Positions 1 through 11,500 of a stretch of DNA of 53,327 bases are shown here, in pieces. A program made the position numbers and the translations under genes. Every line of letters starts with the position of its first letter. The stretch's first letter is position 1. Source of the DNA: Perkinsus olseni. Lineage: Eukaryota; Perkinsozoa; Perkinsida. The stretch lies in the NCBI GenBank assembly GCA_013115125.1, contig JABANN010000203.1:1-53327 (forward strand). The letters run 5' to 3'. The notes under the pieces are model-generated. The model was not told the DNA's origin. It did not search any database and worked only from the letters and a program-made list of their open reading frames with translations.

Positions 1-1
1 C

Positions 2-72
<71 letters not shown>
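1..72. repeat. (CAA)n microsatellite
   Basis: About 24 perfect CAA units run from the first base of the window, so the tract probably continues to the left. It lies downstream of the minus-strand transporter gene and no open frame clearly uses it. Confidence 0.97.
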
Positions 73-234
73 ATACTGACGGAAATTGAAGTGGCAGGAC
101 TAAGGGAACGCAACACGGTAAGGCTGAGCGGCAGAGAACCTAGGACCTAGCACCCAGGATTCCTGGGCCAGGAAACCGGGCACCATTCACCAATTCTCAA
201 GAAAACCAATCAGTATGAGCTAGACTGAAATACT

Positions 235-2724
235 TCAAGTTTTAGGACTTTCCTTGCCGTAATGATCATCGCCAACTTTATCAATGCCTTGGTCTCGATC
301 CAGAATGAGCTTAGCATCGGTGCAGGTTACCGGAGGACAGCGCTTGGGCCACCAGTTGAGGCGACCGATGACCCTCAGCAGAGACGGTGTTATTATCGTT
401 CTCATGACGAATGTGTCAAACACAACCGCAGTGACCACCAGGACCCCTGCCTGATTGATGAGAGGGACCGAGGAGAAAAAGAGGCCCGAGAAGGCGACGG
501 TCATGATAACGCCTGCCATGGTGATAACAGGCCCAGTCTTCCAAACCCCGACGTGTATCGCTGCCTGGTCGGACAGACCATTGTCGTGTTCTTCTACCAC
601 TCGACCGAGGAGGAAGATGTCATAGTCCAGCGCCAGGCCGAGGATGACTGAGAATCCTAGAGTGGCAACCATCCAGGAAATGTCGGTGCTGACCGCAGGG
701 GATATTGGCTCAGGGTGGAGGAACTTGAACCATCCCAACTGGTGAGAGCCGACCAGCATGCCAAACGCCACAATGACTGTGAGGGCGATGGTAAAGATAC
801 TCCTCAAAGGTATCATCACCGATCGATAGGCTAGCCCAATGACAAGCAAGCATGTGGCAGCAGAAGCAGCAGTGAACTGAGGGATGCTGCTGACCACGGC
901 CGCATTCACGTCGCCGACCAGCGCGCTGATGCCTGTTATCCACACTCTCACCGTACCACCATGGACTTCGTTCAGCTGAGCGACGAGATCTCGCAAGCGG
1001 GCCAAGAAGACGGAAGCGTTGTGAGAAGTAGGGCGTTGATCCGATATGAGAGTGACCATAAGCGCCGAACCGTCCGGGCTCTCGCTCTTGTCAAACGCCG
1101 ACTGGTACGCTAGGCAGATCGGCGACGTACAGGACGGGTCCAGAAGCTGCTCGACGAGAGGCAAGGGGGGACTGAGGGGAGTCTGGCCAGACACCTTAGT
1201 ATACAGGGGCCCGACCAGAGAGCCGTACTCCTGGTCGGCCAGCAGCTGTGTAGCGATGGTTTGACATACTCCCTGGGCGACAGACCAGTAGGGCTCCGAC
1301 AGCACGGGCGCCGACGTCGAAGACTCCAAGATCAACACGTAGGGGCCGGTTATTCCAGGTGGGAAGTCCTGCGATATGACGGTGGAAACCCGTGCCAAGC
1401 TGGAGCCTCGAGGGTCGTAGTGGGAGATATCACCGGTGAGCTGAAGGTGCGCACTGGACCAACCGAAGAAGGCTGCTAGAGCCATTGCGGCGATGAGAGA
1501 CGGGACAAACGCCCATCTGTTGGTCACCATTCGACCCCAGCGAAACCACAAGGGCGGATCGAAATTACAGCATCTTTTACGGTCGCCGCTGACACGCCTT
1601 CCGCAGCAACAGGAAGGACAGTTGGCGAAGTTGGCAAAAAAATTGGGGAATGTTATGATGAAAGTCGGAATGACTGTGAGATTGAGTGATAGTGAGCAAA
1701 AGACCGAGACCATGAAGGCCAATGCTACCGAGGTGAATGATGGTATAAGAAGAATCCATGAAAAACAGGAGAATAAGACGCCCCCTGAGCTGACTATGAT
1801 GATGCCGCTAGAACAGAGCATGTCGATGCAGGCATCCCGCACGCCCTTCTTCCTGACTAGGAGCTCTTCGCGGAAGCGGGTGAGGAGGATAAGGGAGTAA
1901 TCGATGGACAAAGCCAAGACGATCGCGGCCATCATTATCGGAGACGCCGAGGTGGTCCTCAACAACAAACTAATTATGTAAAGCGTTGTGGCGCAAATGG
2001 TTAAGGCCATTACCAATGTACATAATGGTAACAGTAGTAGTCGCCACGACCTCAGGGCAAATGCTAAAACAGCAAAGGCGAGAGGAAGAACGAAGATGTG
2101 GATTAACAACAAATCACGCTCGAGGATCATGGGGGCCTCCTTGAGGAAGGCCCGGGGACCACTGAAGTGGGCCACGAGACCGACCGAGGAGAAACGCCGG
2201 TCGAGCAAATCTACCACATCCTGCTCCTGTTCGTAGACATCATCAATGCTCCAATCAGGCGGGAATATTACGGTAATGATAGACGACCGATTTGATTTGG
2301 ACATAAAAAATGTCGCCACCCCGGGTAGAACCTGTGCGGAAACATAACCTTGGATCTCAACATCTGGCCAATCCTTCCAATGATCTTCGACTGTTTTTGT
2401 GACATCATCTATCAGACCATCAGTGAACAAGTCGCCTTTCGCGTCAGCCGGCAGCTCCACCAAAAGCACCTCAGGCGTGAACTCTTGCTCTCCGCCGTAG
2501 AGTTGTACCATCGCCCGATACGCCTGGGCACTCGGGGAGTCCTCTGGTGGATCTACTCCATTGTCGATATTATCGTAAATATGTAGCGTTCCAACAATAC
2601 AACCACCGAGGAGGACCAACCAAAAGGGCAATAGGAAATAACGAAGCCTTCTCAGCAGGTCGACGTACACCTCGCCACACTTCCTCAGAGTCGGAAAAGA
2701 TATTCGACATCGTGCCGAACGCAT
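235..2724 (-). CDS. MMPL/RND-superfamily multi-pass transporter
   Basis: An uninterrupted 829-residue frame with the two-fold RND plan. There is one membrane segment near residues 30-50 and a first extracytoplasmic domain at about 55-205. A block of five or six hydrophobic segments follows (about 205-365), then a Cys-rich cytoplasmic loop (CPSCCCGRR). The second half repeats this: a membrane segment near 400-420, an ectodomain to about 615, and a final block to about 800. Both membrane blocks carry the MMPL-type Asp-Tyr motif (ALSIDYSLILL and GLALDYDIFLLG), the expected proton-relay positions in TM4 and TM10. Family knowledge suggests proton-driven export of lipids or other hydrophobic molecules; the substrate is unknown. 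It has no visible intron, unlike most neighbours, which fits retroposition or transfer from bacteria but proves neither. The first Met was taken as start because a hydrophobic segment follows soon after. Confidence 0.85.
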   Translation of the reverse strand: MRSARCRISFPTLRKCGEVYVDLLRRLRYFLLPFWLVLLGGCIVGTLHIYDNIDNGVDPPEDSPSAQAYRAMVQLYGGEQEFTPEVLLVELPADAKGDLFTDGLIDDVTKTVEDHWKDWPDVEIQGYVSAQVLPGVATFFMSKSNRSSIITVIFPPDWSIDDVYEQEQDVVDLLDRRFSSVGLVAHFSGPRAFLKEAPMILERDLLLIHIFVLPLAFAVLAFALRSWRLLLLPLCTLVMALTICATTLYIISLLLRTTSASPIMMAAIVLALSIDYSLILLTRFREELLVRKKGVRDACIDMLCSSGIIIVSSGGVLFSCFSWILLIPSFTSVALAFMVSVFCSLSLNLTVIPTFIITFPNFFANFANCPSCCCGRRVSGDRKRCCNFDPPLWFRWGRMVTNRWAFVPSLIAAMALAAFFGWSSAHLQLTGDISHYDPRGSSLARVSTVISQDFPPGITGPYVLILESSTSAPVLSEPYWSVAQGVCQTIATQLLADQEYGSLVGPLYTKVSGQTPLSPPLPLVEQLLDPSCTSPICLAYQSAFDKSESPDGSALMVTLISDQRPTSHNASVFLARLRDLVAQLNEVHGGTVRVWITGISALVGDVNAAVVSSIPQFTAASAATCLLVIGLAYRSVMIPLRSIFTIALTVIVAFGMLVGSHQLGWFKFLHPEPISPAVSTDISWMVATLGFSVILGLALDYDIFLLGRVVEEHDNGLSDQAAIHVGVWKTGPVITMAGVIMTVAFSGLFFSSVPLINQAGVLVVTAVVFDTFVMRTIITPSLLRVIGRLNWWPKRCPPVTCTDAKLILDRDQGIDKVGDDHYGKESPKT

Positions 2725-3043
2725 AGGAAACCGAGGGGCAACTGAGAACCGCCGCCGCCGCCATCAAAGACAATCATTTCTACCAACTACCCACGACAAG
2801 GGTCAAACCAAAGCGAAAAGATCCATTCCGGGTTACCAGCAGCGAAGCGAGAGGTCAACGGACTCTACCAGCCCCCTCAGCCAAAGGTCGTAGCATACCA
2901 GTGATTTAGATCCAACCGAAACAACTACTGGAACGAGCTTGAAACGATCCTCGATAGAGCAATGGTAGTGCCCTCACAATAAAAGAGACCTGTGTAGCAG
3001 CCTCATCGTTATCATATTACGTCTTCAATTCACTGGTAAACCA
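2725..3043. other. intergenic spacer
   Basis: Spacer between the start of the transporter gene and the end of the PC4-like gene, both on the minus strand. It should hold the transporter 5' region. I see no repeat, RNA gene or convincing coding segment in it. Confidence 0.6.
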
Positions 3044-4845
3044 TTAACCTTCTTCACAACAGCCACCTGAGGAGATGCAGGGTCGTCCGAGAGGTACGTA
3101 TGGCGCCGAACCCGACCCCACCGCTTTAGACCAATCCTTCCATGCAGCCACTTTGAAGTACACGTCCGGTTTCAGACTGATACCCTTCTTGGTCGCGTTG
3201 CCCCTGAAAATCATCATGACCTGCGCTGGTGGACAAAAGCAGGAAAGCGTACTTGAAGTAGGAGCGTATGTCCACGAGGTACAGGCCCTTGAAAGAGTAC
3301 CTGACATCAGGCACCACCCTGTCCTCGCAAACCCATACGTGTCCATGAGAGCCAGAAGCGCTCGCCAATGCCTCTCACTTAGCGAAGCTAGAGAAGAGGC
3401 GTAAAATGGTAAAGTTGCTTAGTGAATTCCGAAAATTACTACGGACGAATGCTCTGCGGAAAAGCTCAACCGAGATGTATCCGCGGAGTTACGCCGACTG
3501 CTGCGGTTGTACGGTTTGATTACACTTTCACTTTGAGCCCCTTATCAATCTCCATGATGACCGCGCCGTCGGGGTCGATGAAGGTAGAGTCATTTCGGAG
3601 AACTCCAGTAAGGACGGACGACTTAGATCGGCCACCCTCCTCCAACCACCTAAGAAAAGCCAACTTCATGGACTCCACCCGTACCACACCAACCGCAGTT
3701 CTCCGCTCTCTCAACTGTGAATGGAGAATATACCACCACACTTTCGCTTGTCCTCTCACCAATCAGCGAAAGGAATTCACCGTATACGATCCGTGACCCA
3801 TTTTTCACACAAATACAAGCAGAACCCAAGCATGACCGAGGACTCACTTCAGAGCAGCTGTGACCATCTCTTGCCTTGCCATCACCTTCTCGTACTTCTC
3901 CACGTTAAGGAAGACCCCCTTCTGTGTGGGTTTACGGCCTTCATCGTAGTACCTGATAATAGACTACCGGTTGCTGCTGGTGAAGTAGCATAAAACCGCA
4001 CTTTCTTATGTCCATGAATACCATACCCTTCCACAGCTTAGCCTTCACCTTCACGTCATCCGTCACTCGCCACACAAATTCTTTCTGGTCGCCCTCTCCC
4101 GTCGCAGCCACATACCTAACCATCCCGAACTCCTCCAACATTCAACCAAGGCCCACTATATCCTCTTTCAATGGTCACCACTGCACAGGACAAGTCAGGC
4201 CACTACCCCGACTCACATGGCCTTCTCAGGCTCCTCGCCAGGCTGCACCACCTCTACCGTTGCTGAGGAAGGGCGGGTCTTCTTCTTGGTAGGAGAAGCA
4301 GCCTCCTCCGCCTCGGCTTCCGACTCTGATGAGTCCGAGTCGGAATCAGAATCCGAGTCGGATTCAGAGGACGAAGACGATGATGACGACGATGACTCGT
4401 CACTTGATGATGATGAGGCATCTAAAGGAGACGCCACAATCTGCGCCGCCGGCTGGTGGCACTGCCGGGATCCCGAAACGTTCGGGGCGAACGTATCTAA
4501 CCCTCCCACAAGTTCCGATCTTTCCCCTGTAGGTGCGGCGTAAGAAGCGGGGGACGCCGCCTACTGATTTCCGAGGCGTACACTCATAAAACACCTTTGT
4601 CCACTGTAACTACACAGCTGGTAAGAACTCTCTGGCGATCCGAAAGTGCTTCTATGATGATTCCATCGCAGGCCGATACCACAACTCACACACTTCCACA
4701 CCTGGGCCAATACCTACGCCCGGAGGGGCCGCCCTGATCTACCTTCCTCTCCTCGCTTCCGCTTGGTCGGCTTCACCGGTCCTGTTGGAGGCTCCACGGC
4801 CGTCGTGGGCGAAGTATCCTCATCATCAGGGAATATATTATCCAT
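3044..4845 (-). CDS. PC4/SUB1-like transcription coactivator with two PC4-type domains
   Basis: A multi-exon gene. Exon 1 (4845 to about 4743) starts MDNIFPDDEDTSPTTAVE and ends in a basic stretch before a GT donor. The next coding stretch (about 4430-4215) is a Ser/Asp/Glu-rich acidic run followed by SPTKKKTRPSS, like the SEAC region that precedes the ssDNA-binding fold in PC4. A first PC4-like unit lies at about 4140-3850 (VKAKLWKGMVFMDIRK, then GRKPTQKGVFLNVEKYEKV). A linker with WLEEGGRSKSS lies at about 3650-3520. A second unit lies at about 3330-3050 (VRYSFKGLYLVDIRSYFK, then KKGISLKPDVYFKVAAWKDW). The pairs 'FKG..LVDIR' and 'KKGISL.P' are the PC4 signature. The role expected from the family is RNA polymerase II coactivation and ssDNA binding in the nucleus. 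Most exon joints are inferred. A tRNA-like sequence lies directly upstream of the start codon. Confidence 0.75.
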
Positions 4846-4849
4846 TCCA

Positions 4850-4925
4850 ATTGACAGACGTTGGGATCGAACCGGGGTCGATAGTACGTAGGCGAAGGCT
4901 GATCGACGGGGACCACACCAGTTGA
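4850..4925 (-). repeat. tRNA-like B-box element upstream of the PC4-like gene
   Basis: On the minus strand, CCCCGGTTCGATCCC is a good Pol III B-box. An A-box-like stretch (GTTCAACTGGTGTGG) lies about 45 nt before it. No acceptor stem pairs, so this is not a usable tRNA. The B-box ends roughly 20 nt upstream of the PC4-like start codon, so the element would fall in its 5' UTR or promoter. Confidence 0.5.
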
Positions 4926-5087
4926 ACAATCAAACTGCCCACCACCGATGGATCACCTACCCCCACCCCAGAGCGCACTCCCGGCGATCGATAAGAAAAT
5001 ATATGCAAGATAATGTACAACAGTTGATGAAGTATTCTGCTATTGCTGATCAGTGAAAGTGCGGCTCAATTACAATACGTCTCATCA

Positions 5088-7892
5088 TTATCCGGTCCAC
5101 TCCTCGTCATCGCTGTTATGCTTCTTTCTGCCATACGAAGGACGACCGCTGCTCTGCGGCCGTGTGTTCATCGTGCTCTCGGCTTCCGACTCAGAATAGC
5201 TGCTGCTCGCCTCGCTCTCAAATTCGCTTTCTGATGCCTGGTCCTCTGACAGAGACAGACTCAACAACATAATCCTGCCAGGAACCCCCTACCAATCCTT
5301 CGGCTCCTCCTAGCGGCTTCTCTGGGTGGTTGATGCCGGACAGGTAGTTGCTGATGCTGGTAGTGAGGTTCACTCCGCAAGGCCACCCCTGCCTGTTGCT
5401 GGAACATCGCCATTGCCGTGGAGGGCATCATGTGCTGTAGTTGGGCCACTAAGGCAGGCCTGCTAGGTGCTGCCGTTGGGGCGGGCGCAGGAGGCTGTGG
5501 TTGGAGGACCTACACGACACACTGTTAACTATACACTACTAGCGTCCTGCTTGAGCGCTCAGAGCCAACGTCCCTGGAATGTCGCGAAAATGGACCCGAG
5601 CCACTATGACCAGTTCAGCAGGTAATGGCCGTCGATAATGGAAACGGAACGTAGCAGCTATCTTCCATCATCTTCATTACTACCCTGGTGAGTATAGCAC
5701 CCGTGAGTTCTCTCGGTATCCAGCTCATAGACTCACGGCACTCCTCAGCAAATCTCATCCACGCCGCCGATGATGCCGCTACCCACTGGAGGACTATAAA
5801 CCACGATCATTATCACCTCATGACCAAAGGACACAACGACCCCACCTGCCGCCTGGCTGAACTTCCCTGTGGCATCATTACACGCAACTATGAGCGCTTG
5901 TGGTGGTCTCCTGAACGAGGACTGTTCCTTCAGTCTCGACCAATTCTCGGTAGCTCACCCTTCAGCTTGGGGTTGCTTGTCGTTCGGGCCACGGGCAAAG
6001 GCCGGATGAGCAATGACCGCTCCAGGGGATCCACTGGCATCGCCAAAAACCAAGCACGAGAGATTCCGTTCAAGATCCTGAGCAAGGCCACAACTGTCGC
6101 GTCGTCATCATTGAGACTTGACTCACCGTCAGAGGCGCCCATGTGGCAGCATAGCAGAAAGTCTGGCAAAAAGTCTTAGCGTTGGGTATGAGGATGAATC
6201 TCTCGTCGACGTTTGAGTCAGCTGGGCCCAGTAGGACGGACATCGGCCCAGCCTAAGGGGAGGAGCAACTTCAGCAGGCTATGAGGAAGGCGATAGGCCC
6301 ACCTTATCACGGCTGAGGTATCGCGGACAGAAGGGGTTTCCATCTCCTTGTGTCAAATACTCGGAGAACCTCTCGGCCAACTCTTTCTCCCACTGAAGAA
6401 GGATTCGGCTGCGTGACGAGACGAGACGAGACGGCGGATTTCAGCCAGGTTCGATTCCCGCACCCTGCACTTTTATCACCTTCATTCCCTGCGACTTTAA
6501 GTAAGCCAGTACATCATTGAGGGCTGCCTGAGTTATCGCGTCGAGCCCACCAGCAGCCACCGACGTTCCCGCGCTAGGCTGAGTGCTTCGCTCCGCCTCC
6601 TTTTCCTCCGCCGGTTTTTGCTTTTCTTCTGCATCTGCCATCTCCACATCACCTCCCTCCTCTTTCCCCTCTCCTCCTTCCCCCTCCTCCTCTTTTGTCT
6701 TCGTTCCCATCTCATCCTTGCTTTCCTCACCACCGCCCTCTTGCTCCGCAGTCCTCCCTTCGGCAGCCTTCTCAGACGTCACCTTCTCAGAGGCCAGACT
6801 GAAACCAACACACCTAGCCAGTCAGCGACAGGACGGTGGCAACGCCCCTCTATAACGGGTTGTGCCTCGGTCTTCCATCCAAAACGATGAGTTACCTGAG
6901 CAGGCAGGCCGCCACCTCTCCCCGTTTGCTGAAGAAGTCCGCTAGAAGCCATGTACCAACCAATCGCTGGCCGAGGTTCAAAAGCGGAATGCTCAGGCCA
7001 CGCTTCGTGAGGACTGTCAGAGCCATGAATCTGGAGGTAGAAACGACACTTCTGGGATTCGAACCCACGACCATTCGATTCTCTAAACTGAAGACTGCAG
7101 CAGGGCCCGACCTGTGCAATTGATCACAGTCCAGAGTCTCCGCAGTAGCCGTCGAAACGTCAGCACAGCCAGATATCTTCTGTGCGATAGCCGAGGCCCC
7201 GCTCGAAGGCGCTGGCCGCCGCGCTGTGCCCTGCTCCCGCTGCTGCTGCTGGAGAGTGGCAGCAGTCTGCTGATGTTGCTGACCAGTAACCATCCTGAGG
7301 GGCAAGAGGGATTCCTTCTGCCGTACCAAACTCGAGCATTCCGTATTCCGCGGAGGCCGGAGTTTGCCACTCACCGTTGTTGTTGCAACTGCCGTAACTG
7401 TGCCAGCCTCAGGGCTTCGGTGCTCCGATCAACCTGACGATGGAGAATACTTGAAACTGATGATGATGCAGATCGGGTATCACCTGTGCCGGTGCTTGCT
7501 CTACGTGAGTTACGGTGTAGGCCTCTTCCGGCACCTTCGCGCCGGCCTTGGCTGCTACCTGTCCAAGACCAATGGTGACACGGTGGACAATCCCTACCCT
7601 CACCTTCAAAACATCTGAACAGTATTCCTCGAACTTCTCTCTATCCCTGACGAAGAGGCCGCTGGAGAAGTCAGACCAGGCCGACAGGAACTGCGCGGCA
7701 AAGGCCGTATTGAGCGGAGGCAGGGGAGGCCGAGGCTGGGACGGTTGGGCCGATCCTGACGGGAGCTCGGCTGCTACCAATAGTATCCTCTCTTCGACGC
7801 CCTCACTCACCGGTCTGTGTAGAGCCATTCACCGGCGCTGAGGGAGCGGTCGGTGACGATGACGACCCCGCGGACGCAGGGGTGGGATTCAT
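5088..7892 (-). CDS. Gln-rich, acidic multi-exon protein of unknown function
   Basis: Not recognised. Exon 1 begins at 7892 (MNPTPASAGSSSSSPTAPS) and ends at a GTGAGT donor. Later exons encode a Pro-rich stretch and a well-behaved helical segment (LNTAFAAQFLSAWSDFSSG, then REKFEEYCSDVLK) closed by a GTGAGG donor. These are followed by Gln-rich exons (LRLAQLRQLQQQR; LQQQQREQG), a very Glu/Lys-rich stretch ending ALNDVLAYLKSQGMKVIKV (about 6780-6480), a hydrophobic exon (VVALLRILNGISRAWFLAMP, about 6100), and a Ser/Glu tail (SESEFESEASSSYSESEAES, about 5230) ending SDDEEWTG. Composition suggests a nuclear regulatory protein, but that is inference. It could also be two adjacent genes. Exon boundaries in the middle part are uncertain, and two tRNA-like sequences (near 6450 and 7060) fall in probable introns. 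Confidence 0.5.
6398..6475 (+). repeat. tRNA-like B-box element with short GACGA repeat
   Basis: The plus strand carries CCAGGTTCGATTCCCGC (B-box) followed about 15 nt later by a TTTT run. Three to four GACGA units precede it (about 6416-6432). The A-box is weak and no cloverleaf forms. It lies in a probable intron of the Gln-rich gene on the opposite strand. Confidence 0.4.
7046..7115 (-). repeat. tRNA-like B-box element
   Basis: The minus strand reads GGTCGTGGGTTCGAATCCC. This matches the variable-loop and T-arm wording of eukaryotic tRNA-Lys and closely resembles the copies near 46950 and 47610. No paired acceptor stem is visible. It is placed in a probable intron of the Gln-rich gene. 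Confidence 0.5.
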
Positions 7893-8138
7893 AGGGCTGA
7901 ACACTAAGAGGCCCCCAGCACGCGTCGAGGCGCAGTTATAACGCAAGTCCGCAGTGTAATCCTACTGAGCCTACTCGTCTAACGTGGGTAAATGATGGTA
8001 ATCAGCAAGGCAATTTGCTGTCATCAACGACTCCCGTACGCTGGGCCAAGAACCACAATAATGGCGAGGCTGGCCGGCAGCAGCAGCAACAACAGCACTA
8101 CTACGAAGACACGCAATGATAATAAGAGTAAGAAGTAG

Positions 8139-8506
8139 TGTACCGTTCTAGTGTCCGATCCGGTCGCTCCCGTCTTGGCCTCTTTCTGGTTACCACTTTC
8201 AACACTAGGCACAGTCATGGCAATAGAGATAATACAATAATGAATCGGAGGGCGGAGGTCAGATACAGCGTAATCGATCCATAAGACAGCTAAGGGGACA
8301 ATAGTTGTGACACAGGTAGATCAGTCACGAGAAAAACAGCCACCGAGATTTGAACCTTAGCTTCTTGCTTAAGAACGTGCCGCTCTACCACTTGGGCTGA
8401 TCATCCACGAGATGCTCCGATATTTGCTGCCGTAGACCGTAAATAGAAGGCACAGATAATGGCTGCACGTATGTTGCACAACAGGGCGACCGATGAAACC
8501 GTTACA
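8139..8506 (-). repeat. 3' LTR of the retrotransposon
   Basis: Direct repeat of 14158-14526 with about 99% identity, beginning and ending with the TG/CA dinucleotides. A G-rich stretch (GGGGGGGCG) just inside it may be the polypurine tract. It contains a tRNA-like module (about 8340-8410) in the sense direction of the element. Confidence 0.95.
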
Positions 8507-11500
8507 CGCCCCCCCAGGGAGCCCAAAGCTTCTTTGGCTTCAACATACAACCCCAGTTTGTTGGAGCCAAGTCTTTACGTCTCGAGGTAACCGTCCACCC
8601 TTAGTAGGTTTAAAAACCTTCTTTCCAACTACTGCCATAATGCTAATGGAGTGTTGAGTTCTCTTTAAATCTGACCTCTTCGGTTTCCGAAAGACCCCAT
8701 TAGGGGCTTCATCTAAGCCTTGCACTCGTATATTTCCATCATCCTCAAATTTGAGGAACTGTGAAATATAAACACGTGTTATCGGCTCAGGGTTATTCGG
8801 CTCTTGTATTACTTCCGAATGAATCAACCAGTACTTATTAGTTGCAGAGGTTATTTCCTCTCCCCATGGCGCCTTTCCTTTAGCAGCATACGCCAACTGG
8901 TCAACTGCCGGCTTAATGGCATCTTCATACTGTTCTCGATCTGTTGCATCAATGAACGGTAAGAGGTGACTTAAAGGCACCGGGTCTTTCCGACCTTCTA
9001 AATAGTATATAAGGTGATTTGAATCACTTATACGTTGGACTCTATACGGTCCCCTCACTTGTCTTTTGTTATCAACCAATCGAGACAGTTTAACTTGGTC
9101 TCCTACTTTAAAACGATGGCGTGGGATCACATCAACTATGCTCTTCATCTCTGCTATCATTGCTTTTTCAGCCTGTGCAAATTGGGAGAAGGCATAGAGA
9201 TCGACCAATTGCTCATTAACAGCGGCCCACATCGTATCAGATGGCGTGTCTGTTCTCATCAAGGCTCCATCTATTCTACTCACGGAGCCAATAGTGAGCT
9301 CCATCGGCGTATATGGGACTGTCTCCGATATCATCGAGGTGTTATGAGCTAGAACAGCTACTTGCGCTGACAGCCACCAAGGTACTGTAGCCTGTCCTGT
9401 ATCAGTTCGTGCTGAACCTATCCGAATTGCTGTTTTCAGGTCTCGAATCACCCTTTCTACTAGCCCTTGTGACTGAACATGCCTAGGGAGCCCGTACTTG
9501 GCCTCAATATCCCAGTACCGCAAGAAGGGCTCGAGATATTCAGCATTCTTATGACCTCCAGCATTATCTAATTGGATATATGCAGGAGGACCATACAGGG
9601 AAATCCATGTTGTCAAAGCATATACCAAATACCTCGCGCTAGCGGAGGGCGTTGGTTAAGCAAGTAGCATGTGGGTTCCCTCACATATAATGACGCAAAG
9701 GTAAGCTGGTGCATCCTTCGCTAATATAGGATGAATATCATCTTGTTTTTCAGGTAGAATGGGACCGGCCCAGTCAATTTGAAGTGTTTCAAATCGTGAC
9801 TGCCATCGACGGCGAACCACAGGTTGGTGATTCTGCACGTCATGAAATTTATTCAATTGACATATTTGGCAGGTCCTTATATGGTGATTAGTGTCAAGTA
9901 CTTGGTTAGGCCACCAGAAGCCTGGTGTATCGTCTCGCATCCATTCCACTGCACGGCGAGTGCCACGATGAGAAGCAAGAGGACTATCATGCGCTCTATA
10001 TAGAGCCCACTTTTGTGACCTTAGTGTAGGTAGTACTACTCTATATTCACTTGTCTGCTTCTTCTCCTGGGGGTCATTCACCCATAACAGGCCATCTTCA
10101 ATTCTATAATACGGCCCATTGGGTGAACCTAGAGCAAGCGCTTGCGCCTTTATTGTTGGTTTATCTATTCCATCATTTCTCAGGGCTACCAACAGTTCAA
10201 GATACGTTACACCTTGGATCACCGAGTGGCCTCCTGTGAATCCTTCATCAGCAAGTGCCTCCCGAACGTGGTCAAGGACGTCATCTTTGGTAAGGCTTCC
10301 TATACCTGCTAATTGCTTGTATGGATCCTCCTCAGGATCTTGCTTTTGAGCAACATTGACATCAAGGGTGACCGGTGCCTCTTCTGGTGGCAATTCTATG
10401 AAGTCTACTGGCGGCGACGCAACGCCTAAGACACCTCTATGAGATGAACCTTTATCCTCTATTATCGTGCATTCGCCACTGTCTATCATAGCAAGAACAA
10501 TTGCTCCCTTTTTGGTCTTCTTGCCATTATACAGCCTCCGTCGAGGTTTCCGGGTCTCTAGCCCGCCAGAAAGTTTTTGCAAAGGGAGTGCAGATGAGCT
10601 TGCTCGACTAAGCTCATCAGCAAACGTGTTGTGTAAGCCTTTTATATGCTTGGTTCTTATATCGATGTCGTACTCTTCTTTAACTAGATCCTTGACATCA
10701 TGGATGGCGTTAATAAGACGCTCTAGGGCTACTCGATCGTAGGATCTACTTACTCCTAGCATTGATTTGCTCATCGACCAACTTACTGCGGTAGAATTAT
10801 CACAATATATAGTGACTTCTTTTATCTTTCCATGTAAGAAGATCTTCAACCAATCCGCAATTTTACAGATCGTTCTTTGGAGCGTGATAGCCTCACGACG
10901 GTTGATGTGATACTTTCTTGATTTCTCATCCCATTCACCGCAGTGTGCTTCTAGCATATTGCTATCACCGATCAGTTTTCTCCTCTGGCCTGGTCTTTTG
11001 AGTAGAGCTAGCATAGAGTAGTAGCCCCCATCCAGTCTCGGATGCGTCACAGTAGCCTATAATTTTATCGGCGTCATCTATCGGTGTGTGATGACAACTT
11101 CCATAGCCGTCTTTAAAGGCGAGCTCAAGCATTTGATTAAGATTCATTTGAGTGTTATGGTCAATAACCCATTCATGATTCCATGCCTCTGGGGTATTTC
11201 CCCCTTCACTACTGCCTCCCCAACGACGGACTCTATCCGCTATGAACCTCGTCATAGGATGTAAGCGCAGAGGATCATGCAGCATCCCGGCTGCTCTGAA
11301 CAGCCTGCGCCGAGTCACTTGGTTAGCAATTTTTATCTCTTCAGGTGATGGAGCCACGCATTCAAGTCGAAGGCCGCCGTCTTCACCCCTAGCTCGAGAC
11401 CAAATACAACCCAAATGTCTATAGCCTGAGTTGTCAGGTATATCAGTCTTCCCTTCTAATGGTCTTAACCAATCTTGTTTAGTTGAGGGGAATTCTGATC

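Noticed and set aside
262-651. Plus-strand frame opposite the MMPL transporter
   Set aside because: It lies wholly antisense to a convincing membrane protein and its composition is just the complement of that coding strand.
4217-4543. Plus-strand Ser/Asp/Glu-rich protein
   Set aside because: It is the antisense reading of the Ser/Asp repeat in the PC4-like gene; such codon repeats leave both strands open.
9035-9352. Plus-strand frames within the retrotransposon
   Set aside because: They are antisense shadows of the integrase region.
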